From positions 1 to 8,542 of the forward strand of contig JAPLLP010000096.1 of NCBI GenBank assembly GCA_026387515.1: 8,542 bases of DNA. The letters run 5' to 3'. The notes beneath the pieces are model-generated. The model was not told the origin of the DNA, searched no databases, and saw nothing but the letters and a program-made list of their open reading frames with translations. The position numbers were made by a program, and so were the translations under genes. Origin of the DNA: Candidatus Omnitrophota bacterium. Lineage in GTDB: Bacteria > Omnitrophota > Koll11 > Gygaellales > Profunditerraquicolaceae. Below are positions 1 through 5,381 of this stretch, in pieces. The stretch's first letter is position 1; every line of letters starts with the position of its first letter.

Positions 1-1
1 A

Positions 2-598
2 CCCACCTGGGTCCCCATAGATAGCGTAAGGGTAATTAGCAATATTGCGACGGGGGAAAGCGGAAAACTGTTGGCGGAAAAACTACTCAAGGCAGGAGCA
101 AAAGTAACTCTTTTAACCGGACCAACCTGCACTTGTCGCATTGACCGCCGGATACGAATTATCAACTTCAGGTTTTTTGATGAGTTACAGAGTTACCTAA
201 AGAATGAACTGCGTACCCGCAGATACAACATCGTTGTACATTCAGCGGCAGTATCGGATTATAAACCCGCGCACCGCTTCCGCGGCAAAGTAAGGTCGAA
301 CAAAAGAAACTGGAATATAAAACTCATTCCAACACCTAAGTTGATTAGAGACTTAAAAACTATACAACCCGGCCTGCGCGTGGCCGGATTTAAATTTGAA
401 CCGGACTTAACCAATAAGGCACTTATAAAAAGCGGCGAGAAACTACTAAAAGATTCCGGGCTAAACTGGGTAGTAGCTAATACCAGTAAAAACCAAAACT
501 ATTGCGCTTATATCATAAACGGCAAGCGCTCGATATCCGGCCCATGGCGCACAAAGAACAAGATGGCAAATGCGCTGTTAGATCATTTAGGAGAATAA
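2..598 (+). CDS. coaB: Phosphopantothenate-cysteine ligase (CoaB), 5'-truncated by window edge
   Basis: CoaB joins 4'-phosphopantothenate to cysteine using a nucleotide triphosphate, the second-last block of coenzyme A synthesis in the cytoplasm. The frame is open from base 2, so the true start lies upstream; the TTG at 71 is internal. The visible protein opens with TWVPIDSVRVISNIATGESG, matching the family's T-x-EPID-VR-xISN-x-(S/T)G nucleotide-binding start. It continues with GAKVTLLTGP, the SAAVSDYKPA motif, a Lys-rich GKVRSNK segment where the family's catalytic lysine lies, and VAGFKFEPD. The usual VAND motif appears here as VANT. About 198 residues are visible, roughly a complete CoaB domain. 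Whether a CoaC decarboxylase domain is fused upstream cannot be seen. The GFKxE form, rather than GFAAET, is a variant of the E. coli motif. The AGGAGA ribosome binding site of the next gene lies inside its last codons, which suggests translational coupling. Confidence 0.9.
   Translation, partial: PTWVPIDSVRVISNIATGESGKLLAEKLLKAGAKVTLLTGPTCTCRIDRRIRIINFRFFDELQSYLKNELRTRRYNIVVHSAAVSDYKPAHRFRGKVRSNKRNWNIKLIPTPKLIRDLKTIQPGLRVAGFKFEPDLTNKALIKSGEKLLKDSGLNWVVANTSKNQNYCAYIINGKRSISGPWRTKNKMANALLDHLGE
589..594 (+). promoter_or_regulatory. Ribosome binding site for the nucleotidyltransferase gene, inside the coaB end
   Basis: AGGAGA sits 5 nt before the ATG at 600 and within the last codons of coaB, whose TAA is at 596-598. 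It fixes the start of the downstream gene and makes coupled translation likely. Confidence 0.75.
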
Positions 599-599
599 T

Positions 600-1322
600 A
601 TGACGGAATTAAAAATTCCCAAAAAGGCCAATCAAGCTGTCGCTTCCCTCGTAGAGGGACTAAAGGTAATCTATCAAAGTAATTTAGTTTCTATTATTGC
701 CTACGGAAGCGCGGTGACCGGAGGCTTTGCGCCCAAACGCTCCCGCGTGGACCTTTTGGTAATTTTACAGGATGCCTCTTTGGAGAGTTTGAAAAAAGCG
801 CATGCAATCGTCAAAAAAAATACTTTTTGCCATTTATTATTTTTTAACGAAGAGTTCATTGCCAAGTCGCTGGATACTTTCCCGATCGAATTCCTGGATA
901 TAAAAGAAGGATACCTGGTCTTATTCGGAAAAGACATTTTGCAAGATAAAGTGATTGAAACGGCAAACCTCAGGTTCCAATGTGAGGCGGAGTTAAAAGA
1001 AAAACTCATTGCCCTGAAACAACAGTATATAAAGACCTGCCGCGACCCCAAAGCGATGCAGCAGCTTTTATTGGTTTCGTTCTCATCGATTCTGCATATA
1101 TTAAAGAGCTCCTTGCGCCTTAATGGGCAGGAAACTCCGCGGGCCAAAGAAGAAATCATTAAAGTCTGCGGCTTACGCTTCGGTTTGGATACCGCGCTCT
1201 GGAACAGGCTGCTTTTGTTTAAGAATGGACAGACTCGGATCATTAAAGGAGAGATCGAACCACTATTTGTCTCTTTTGTAAGGGATTTAGAGAAGATTTC
1301 GGATAAGATCGACGCCCTCTAA
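600..1322 (+). CDS. Nucleotidyltransferase-fold protein with altered acidic motif
   Basis: This 240-residue cytoplasmic protein looks like a DNA polymerase beta-type nucleotidyltransferase. Residues 35-42 read YGSAVTGG, the family's glycine-serine loop, and residues 48-54 read SRVDLLV, where active enzymes normally carry S-D-x-D. The second acid (Asp51) is kept, but the first is Arg49, so metal binding and catalysis are doubtful. The segment GYLVLFGKDIL near residue 105 is common in these proteins after the catalytic domain. The rest (about 125-240) is predicted to be helical, with a charged CEAELKEKLIALKQQY stretch; I see no R-x4-6-H motif of HEPN toxins. The start is firm because AGGAGA lies 5 nt upstream. 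The gene is 1 nt from coaB and 6 nt from the TPM gene, so it is probably co-transcribed with both. The substrate is unknown; it could be a non-catalytic or regulatory relative. Confidence 0.7.
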   Translation: MTELKIPKKANQAVASLVEGLKVIYQSNLVSIIAYGSAVTGGFAPKRSRVDLLVILQDASLESLKKAHAIVKKNTFCHLLFFNEEFIAKSLDTFPIEFLDIKEGYLVLFGKDILQDKVIETANLRFQCEAELKEKLIALKQQYIKTCRDPKAMQQLLLVSFSSILHILKSSLRLNGQETPRAKEEIIKVCGLRFGLDTALWNRLLLFKNGQTRIIKGEIEPLFVSFVRDLEKISDKIDAL

Positions 1323-1328
1323 CTATAA

Positions 1329-2231
1329 ATGCGTAAGCTCTTCTTAACGGTCTGTTTCTTTTGCCTAAGTTTAGGCAATGCCTTAGCCCAGGATATCCCG
1401 GAGCCAAGCGGATGGGTCAATGATTTTGCCGGGGTTTTGAACCAGGCAGACAAGAACGAGATTACCACGCGCATCGAAGCGCTAGAAGCAAAAACTTCCG
1501 CTGAAATATTTGTAGTTACCGTGCAGTCCATCGCTCCTTATGATGAAAAAGAATATGCGCGGTTGGTCTTTGATAAATGGAAACCGGGGAAAAAGGGTAA
1601 GGATAACGGCGTTATTATACTCTTAGCGATAAGGGAAAGACGCTGGAGGATCGAAACCGGTTACGGCATAGAAGGCGTACTGCCCGACGGCTTATGCGGC
1701 CAGATCGGCCGCACCTATATGGTGCCATATTTTAAGGCGGGCGATTATTCTACCGGTTTGAGGGAAGGGGTAAAAGAAGTAACTAATATCATCCTTAATC
1801 CCGAAGCGAAAAATGACCCCAACCTTAAATCAAGGAACAATCTGACAGGTGGGCCACCGGCGTTATTTATGCTAATTTTTTTCTATGTCTGGAATATTCC
1901 CTGGCCGGTCTTTATCGGGCTGCCGTTTACCTTGTTATTCGCCTGGGCCTTTAGCCATGCTTCGCCATTATTAGGTATCTGCCCGCTGATAGGTTACTGC
2001 GGGGCAATGGTAACGCGAATCTTCATCTGGAAAGGGCAACCCGCTCCGCGTAAATCAAGTCTGTGGAAGATATTCATCCTTGGCCTAGCGGTAATGGGAA
2101 GCACTTACGGAAGGAATAGAAGTGGTTGGGGAGGATTTGGCGGCTATAGCGGAGGCGGTTTCGGCGGAGGAGGATTTGGCGGCGGTGGCGGCGGTGGAGG
2201 CGGAGGAGGCGGTGGAGGCGGAGGATTTTAA
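1329..2231 (+). CDS. TPM-domain (YgcG-like) membrane protein with glycine-rich tail
   Basis: This 300-residue protein begins with a signal peptide (MRK, hydrophobic 4-15, likely cleavage after ALA at residue 20). A TPM domain follows, roughly residues 25-160, recognised from WVNDFAGVLNQADK, SAEIFVVTV, KGKDNGVIILLAI, and RIETGYGIEGVLPD. The domain should face the outside of the membrane. Hydrophobic segments at about 178-208, 213-233 and 245-257 anchor it. Residues 266-300 are almost entirely Gly with Phe and Trp, ending in 16 Gly and a final Phe; such tails are usual for the family, though this uninterrupted run is long. TPM domains occur in a plant photosystem II repair protein and in many bacterial proteins of unclear role, sometimes described as phosphatases; no specific reaction can be assigned. 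No convincing Shine-Dalgarno precedes the ATG, which lies 6 nt after the previous stop, so reinitiation is likely. lemA, a frequent neighbour of this family, follows. Confidence 0.85.
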   Translation: MRKLFLTVCFFCLSLGNALAQDIPEPSGWVNDFAGVLNQADKNEITTRIEALEAKTSAEIFVVTVQSIAPYDEKEYARLVFDKWKPGKKGKDNGVIILLAIRERRWRIETGYGIEGVLPDGLCGQIGRTYMVPYFKAGDYSTGLREGVKEVTNIILNPEAKNDPNLKSRNNLTGGPPALFMLIFFYVWNIPWPVFIGLPFTLLFAWAFSHASPLLGICPLIGYCGAMVTRIFIWKGQPAPRKSSLWKIFILGLAVMGSTYGRNRSGWGGFGGYSGGGFGGGGFGGGGGGGGGGGGGGGGF

Positions 2232-2266
2232 AATTAAACCTGGCTCTGCGATTAGGTTTAATTTTA
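2229..2266 (+). repeat. 13-bp perfect inverted repeat over the TPM stop codon
   Basis: TAAAATTAAACCT (2229-2241) is exactly complementary to AGGTTTAATTTTA (2254-2266), with a 12-nt loop. The left arm starts on the TAA stop of the TPM gene. The stem is AT-rich with only two G-C pairs, and its U-rich stretch lies inside the stem rather than after it. It is therefore at best a weak or bidirectional terminator, or an mRNA processing or stabilising element between the TPM gene and lemA. Confidence 0.6.
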
Positions 2267-2288
2267 TCCCGAGCACTGCGAGGGATAA
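2264..2288 (+). repeat. Hairpin with tandem G-A pairs in the TPM-lemA spacer
   Basis: TTATCCCGAGC (2264-2274) faces GCGAGGGATAA (2278-2288) across a 3-nt ACT loop. Nine Watson-Crick pairs enclose a tandem 5'-GA-3'/3'-AG-5' step, a geometry that usually forms stable sheared pairs. Three of its outer bases are shared with the preceding inverted repeat, so the two full helices cannot form together. No T-tract follows, so it is not a standard intrinsic terminator. It lies 6 nt before the lemA ribosome binding site (GGAG, 2295-2298). Confidence 0.55.
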
Positions 2289-2306
2289 TAACATGGAGAA
2301 GAAAAT

Positions 2307-2864
2307 ATGAATAAAATGGCTATCGGCATAATAGCGGCTATAGTACTTATCGGAATCGGGTTTATTTCGACATACAATTGCATAGTCTCAAAACATGAAA
2401 CTATTACTGCTAAATGGGCACAGGTAGAAAATCAGTTACAGAGAAGAAATGACCTCATCCCTAACCTTGTTAATACAGTAAAGGGCTATGCCGCGCATGA
2501 AAAGACCTTATTTGAAGATATCACTAACGCGCGCTCGCAATGGTCCAAGGCAAACACGGTGGATGAAAAAGTCAAAGCTGCCAGCGCCATTGACAGCGCC
2601 ATTTCGCGCCTATTAATGGTAGTGGAAAATTATCCGAATTTAAAAGCGGACCAGACATTCTTAAAATTACAGGATGAATTGGCCGGGACAGAAAATCGTA
2701 TCGCCACCGAGCGCATGCGCTATAATGAAGCGGTGAGGGATTATAATATAACGGTGCGGATGTTTCCGGGCAACATAATCTCCGGAATGTACGGCTTCAG
2801 GCCGGCCACTGAATATTTTAAGGCCGAGGAAAAAGCCAGGTCAGTTCCCGAAGTCAAATTTTAA
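2307..2864 (+). CDS. lemA: LemA family membrane protein
   Basis: This 185-residue protein has one N-terminal membrane helix (about residues 4-22) followed by the family signature: YNCIV at 23-27, then WAQVENQLQRRNDLIPNLV, TVKGYAAHEKTLFEDITNAR, and near the end RYNEAVRDYN with MFPGNIISGMYGF. LemA proteins are small inner-membrane proteins with a helical-bundle domain outside the membrane; their molecular role is not established. Length is typical. The start is supported by GGAG at 2295-2298, 8 nt before the ATG. The upstream TPM gene is a frequent partner of lemA, so the two probably form a functional pair at the envelope, though here the TPM gene comes first. The next gene starts 1 nt after the lemA stop, but its function is unrelated to the envelope. 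Confidence 0.93.
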   Translation: MNKMAIGIIAAIVLIGIGFISTYNCIVSKHETITAKWAQVENQLQRRNDLIPNLVNTVKGYAAHEKTLFEDITNARSQWSKANTVDEKVKAASAIDSAISRLLMVVENYPNLKADQTFLKLQDELAGTENRIATERMRYNEAVRDYNITVRMFPGNIISGMYGFRPATEYFKAEEKARSVPEVKF

Positions 2865-2865
2865 T

Positions 2866-4074
2866 ATGAAATATATCGTTTTAGTTGGGGATGGGATGGC
2901 GGATTACCCAATAGAGGAACTGGGTAACCGTACGCCTTTAGAAGCAGCCAAAACGCCGAATATGGATTTTATCTCCCAGAACGGCATGCTCGGGCAGATA
3001 AAAACTATCCCCCCGAACATGAGCCCGGCCTCCGACGTAGCCAACATCTCTATCCTGGGTTATGACCCGGCGCAATGTTATACCGGACGCGGCCCGCTTG
3101 AAGCGGCCAATCTGGGAGTGGAATTAGCGGATGATGATGTCGCCTTCAGGTGCAATCTAATCACCATTTCCGGAGATACGCTTATAGATTACAGCGCAGG
3201 GCACATCTCAACCAAAGAAGCAGAACAGATCATTAAATTCCTTGATCGGGCTCTCGGCAATGAACGGATCAAATTTTATCCCGGGGTCAGTTACCGGCAC
3301 GTAATGCTGGTAAAGAACGGTGTCAGTGAACACCTGGATACAATAAAGGCAAAACCGCCGCATGATATAAGCGGACAGAGTATTTCCAAGAATCTTCCGG
3401 TTGGATCCGGCGCGGAGATACTGATCAAACTAATGAAGGATTCCTTACCGTTGCTTGAGAATCATGAAATAAATCACGTCCGGGTCGATTTAAAAGAAAA
3501 TCCGGCCAATATGATCTGGCTCTGGGGACAAGGGAAAAAACCGGCCATGCCGAAGTTCACGGATAAATTCGGACTCACCGGCAGTGTTATTTCCGCGGTG
3601 GATTTATTAAAAGGTCTGGGCAGGATCTTGGGGCTGAATGTAATTGATGTCCCGGGGGCAACCGGATATTATGATACGGATTATGCCGGTAAGGCCAAGG
3701 CGGCTATCGAATCGTTAAAAGAGCGCGACTTTGTCTTTGTGCATGTGGAGGCCCCGGACGAGGCAGGGCATAACGGAGACCTAAGGGAAAAGATCGCGGC
3801 CATCGAACGATTTGACCAACTGGTGGTCGGTAACATCTTAGATGCCTTTAAGCGCAGAAAAAATTTCCGCGTCCTGGTACTTCCTGACCACGCTACTCCA
3901 GTCAGCCTAAAAACCCATGTTGCCGATAAAATATGTTTCGGAATCTACGGCAAAAACATACCCGCGGGTAATTTCGCGGCTTACAGCGAAAAAGAAGCAC
4001 AAAAGTCCACTCTGAATTTTGAAAAAGGCCATGAGCTAATGGAATATTTCATACGGAGCAAAAATGAGCCATAA
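2866..4074 (+). CDS. apgM: Cofactor-independent phosphoglycerate mutase homolog (ApgM type); possible homoserine kinase
   Basis: This 402-residue enzyme belongs to the alkaline-phosphatase superfamily, ApgM branch. VGDGMADYP (residues 7-15) carries the first metal ligand Asp9. [16 protein letters not shown] (53-68) holds the likely Ser56 nucleophile next to Asp57, and YTGRGPLEA follows. The C-terminal metal ligands appear as [13 protein letters not shown] (293-305, Asp298/His302), PDH (Asp341/His342) and His351. ApgM proteins interconvert 2- and 3-phosphoglycerate. However, a subfamily of the same length has been proposed as an alternative homoserine kinase on the basis of gene neighbourhood (TIGR02535), and overlap with lysC here fits that reading. 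The sequence alone does not settle the substrate. No clear Shine-Dalgarno precedes the ATG, which is 1 nt after the lemA stop. The last 11 nt overlap lysC, and lysC's GGAG (4055-4058) lies inside this gene. Confidence 0.88.
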   Translation: MKYIVLVGDGMADYPIEELGNRTPLEAAKTPNMDFISQNGMLGQIKTIPPNMSPASDVANISILGYDPAQCYTGRGPLEAANLGVELADDDVAFRCNLITISGDTLIDYSAGHISTKEAEQIIKFLDRALGNERIKFYPGVSYRHVMLVKNGVSEHLDTIKAKPPHDISGQSISKNLPVGSGAEILIKLMKDSLPLLENHEINHVRVDLKENPANMIWLWGQGKKPAMPKFTDKFGLTGSVISAVDLLKGLGRILGLNVIDVPGATGYYDTDYAGKAKAAIESLKERDFVFVHVEAPDEAGHNGDLREKIAAIERFDQLVVGNILDAFKRRKNFRVLVLPDHATPVSLKTHVADKICFGIYGKNIPAGNFAAYSEKEAQKSTLNFEKGHELMEYFIRSKNEP

Positions 4075-4339
4075 ATTAATTGTACAAAAATTCGGCGGAT
4101 CTTCAGTCGCCAATGCAGAACGTATTCAGAATGTGGCAAAAAGGGTGGCTAGTTACAAAAAAAGAGGGAATAGTTTGGTAGTGGTAGTCTCGGCATTAGG
4201 CGATACTACCGACGAATTGATCGAATTGGCTAATAAAATCAACACCGACCCTCCCGAGCGCGAAATGGATATGTTGCTTTCTACGGGAGAGCAGATATCA
4301 GTTGCCCTCCTGGCCATGGCCCTAGATAAACCTACGGTC

Positions 4340-4342
4340 TAA
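4340..4342 (+). other. lysC: Premature in-frame TAA in lysC
   Basis: The reading frame goes ALDKPTV, stop, AISFTG. Related aspartate kinases have a residue at this position with the same spacing, so the codon replaces one residue and nothing else is missing. One change from GAA, CAA, AAA, TAC or TAT would create it. Six other reading-frame ends in the window use TAA as a normal stop, so recoding is unlikely. Confidence 0.85.
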
Positions 4343-4791
4343 GCCATATCCTTCACTGGCCTGCAGGTCGGTATCATTACCGATACCAGCCATACCCGGG
4401 CACGCATCCTTAAAATTAATACCGAGAAGATAAAAGAAGAGCTCAGAAAAGGGAAAATCGTCATTGTCGCGGGATTCCAGGGAGTCACCTTAAATCAAGA
4501 CATAACCACGCTCGGCCGCGGCGGCTCAGACCTGACGGCAGTAGCCCTGGCCAAGGAGCTAGAGGCGGACGAATGCGAGATCTACACCGATGTAGAAGGC
4601 ATCTTTACCGCTGATCCGCGCATCGAGCCAAAGGCCCAAAAAATAAACGCGGTCACTTACGACGAAATGCTTGAAATGGCCTCATTAGGCGCGCAGGTAA
4701 TGCAGGCGCGCTCCATAGAGGTAGCGAAAAAATTTAACGTACCCATACACGTGCGTTCTTCGTTTTCGCAAAAAACCGGCACGATGATCAT

Positions 4792-4800
4792 TAAGGAGGT
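4792..4800 (+). promoter_or_regulatory. Internal Shine-Dalgarno for the aspartokinase beta start
   Basis: TAAGGAGGT is the strongest anti-16S match I find in the window. It lies inside lysC, 7 nt before an in-frame ATG at 4808, the ideal distance. It encodes part of I-I-K-E-V, so some of the match could be due to codon choice, but its position agrees with known aspartokinase beta-subunit starts. Confidence 0.7.
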
Positions 4801-4807
4801 CAAAAGA

Positions 4808-5284
4808 ATGGAAGAGGCAGTAATCAGCGGAGTAACCCTGAATAAAAACGAGGCCAAGATCACCGTATGTGATGTCCCGGATAAACCGGGTGTCGCGGCC
4901 ATGATTTTCAACGAACTGTCCGAATCCGGCATCAATGTTGATATGATCGTTCAGAATGTATCTCATACGCGTAAAACTGATATCTCCTTTACTATAATCA
5001 AAGCGCAGAGCGCCAAAACCCTTAAGACCGTCAAAAAAGTTTCTAAAAAAATCGGGACAGGTGAAGTCTTAATGGACGATGATATTGCCCGGGTATCAAT
5101 AGTAGGCGTGGGCATGAAGTCGCATCCCGGTGTCGCGGGAGCCATGTTCGAAGTCCTGGCAGATAATAAGATCAACATAGAAATGATCTCTACTTCGGAT
5201 ATAAGTATATCCTGTATCATCAAAAAGAAATTTGCCGAAACCGCGGTAAAAGCACTGCACAGTAAATTCGGATTAGCTAAATAA
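4808..5284 (+). CDS. lysC: Aspartokinase beta subunit from internal in-frame start
   Basis: Translation from this ATG (codon 249 of lysC) gives a 158-residue protein made only of the two ACT domains, starting MEEAVISGVTLNKNEAKITV. Aspartokinases of Bacillus subtilis (isozyme II) and Corynebacterium glutamicum are known to make a separate beta subunit from an internal start in the same gene. The Corynebacterium beta begins with a very similar MEEAV-TGV sequence at about the same codon. The role of beta is to assemble with the alpha chain and bind the feedback inhibitors lysine and threonine. Here a near-perfect ribosome binding site lies 7 nt upstream. This product would still be made although the alpha chain is stopped at codon 93. 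Separate expression is inferred, not shown. Confidence 0.6.
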   Translation: MEEAVISGVTLNKNEAKITVCDVPDKPGVAAMIFNELSESGINVDMIVQNVSHTRKTDISFTIIKAQSAKTLKTVKKVSKKIGTGEVLMDDDIARVSIVGVGMKSHPGVAGAMFEVLADNKINIEMISTSDISISCIIKKKFAETAVKALHSKFGLAK

Positions 5285-5380
5285 CACCCCGCGCGACACC
5301 TGCCCCAGATAGGAATTGGGCCAGTGTTCGCCTCGTGGCGAAATTTGCGCGGGTGCGCCCTTTCTAGGCAGAGAGGCCTA
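5285..5380 (+). ncRNA. Structured lysC-cimA spacer: three-way junction plus RBS hairpin (candidate cis-regulatory RNA)
   Basis: By hand pairing, an outer stem P1 joins CACCCCGCGC (5285-5294) to GCGCGGGTG (5347-5355): seven continuous G-C pairs, one bulged C, two more pairs. Inside are P2, 5296-5307 with 5317-5327 (ten pairs, one bulged C, one C-C mismatch, 9-nt loop), and P3, TCGCC-TCGT-GGCGA (5328-5341). AATTT closes the junction. A further hairpin, TAGGC (5365-5369) with GCCTA (5376-5380), puts the cimA ribosome binding site GAGAGG (5371-5376) in its loop and stem. GGGTGCGCCC (5351-5360) can form a small alternative helix that competes with P1. This fits a cis-acting leader for cimA, but no ligand, Rfam class or expression can be deduced; I do not recognise a known riboswitch or ribozyme core. 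Confidence 0.5.
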
Positions 5381-5381
5381 T

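Larger units (their letters stand above)
4064..5284 (+). pseudogene. lysC: Aspartate kinase, interrupted by an in-frame TAA at codon 93
   Basis: Aspartate kinase phosphorylates aspartate, the first step to lysine, threonine and methionine. The one continuous frame would give 406 residues, normal for the family. The kinase domain shows QKFGGSSV (8-15; usually KFGGTS), [11 protein letters not shown], and [15 protein letters not shown]. After the break come AISFTG, AGFQGV, TTLGRGGSDLTAVALA and EIYTDVEGIFTADPR. Two ACT domains (about 258-406) carry DKPGVAA, INVDMIVQNVS, GVGMKSHPGVAGAMF and INIEMISTSD, the usual lysine/threonine sensing region. TAA at 4340-4342 splits the gene into a 92-codon head and a 313-codon remainder. 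Both sides align with the family without gap or decay, so this is a single-base nonsense change or a sequencing error. The start is supported by GGAG 5 nt upstream and overlaps apgM by 11 nt. Catalytic function is lost if the stop is real, but see the internal beta start. Confidence 0.88.

Noticed and set aside
701..1243. 180-codon antisense frame within the nucleotidyltransferase gene, and other minus-strand frames
   Set aside because: They lie wholly opposite well-supported genes, lack domain-like sequence and have no start signals.
2122..2310. 62-codon reading frame rich in Ala and Glu over the glycine-tail DNA
   Set aside because: It is the shadow of the GGN repeat read one base over; it has no ribosome binding site and no family features.
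4340..4342. Recoded stop (non-standard amino acid or genetic code) in lysC
   Set aside because: TAA ends six other reading frames here as a normal stop, and aspartate kinases have no reason for a special residue at this position.
5330..5350. Hammerhead ribozyme, because GGCGAAA follows a hairpin
   Set aside because: No CUGANGA core on either strand and no matching cleavage site.
5285..5355. The 71-nt structured spacer as a tRNA
   Set aside because: The length and outer stem are tRNA-like, but there are only two inner hairpins, no T-loop TTCRA consensus and no plausible anticodon arm.
5340..5365. T-box leader for cimA, because of the GCGCGGGTGCGCC segment
   Set aside because: The T-box bulge UGGNACC is absent, there is no long specifier stem, and the spacer is too short.
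5316..5381. Upstream TTG start for cimA
   Set aside because: The added residues have no match to the family start, lie in the structured spacer, and ATG 5382 has its own ribosome binding site and gives the expected MQKVKLYDTTLRDG beginning.
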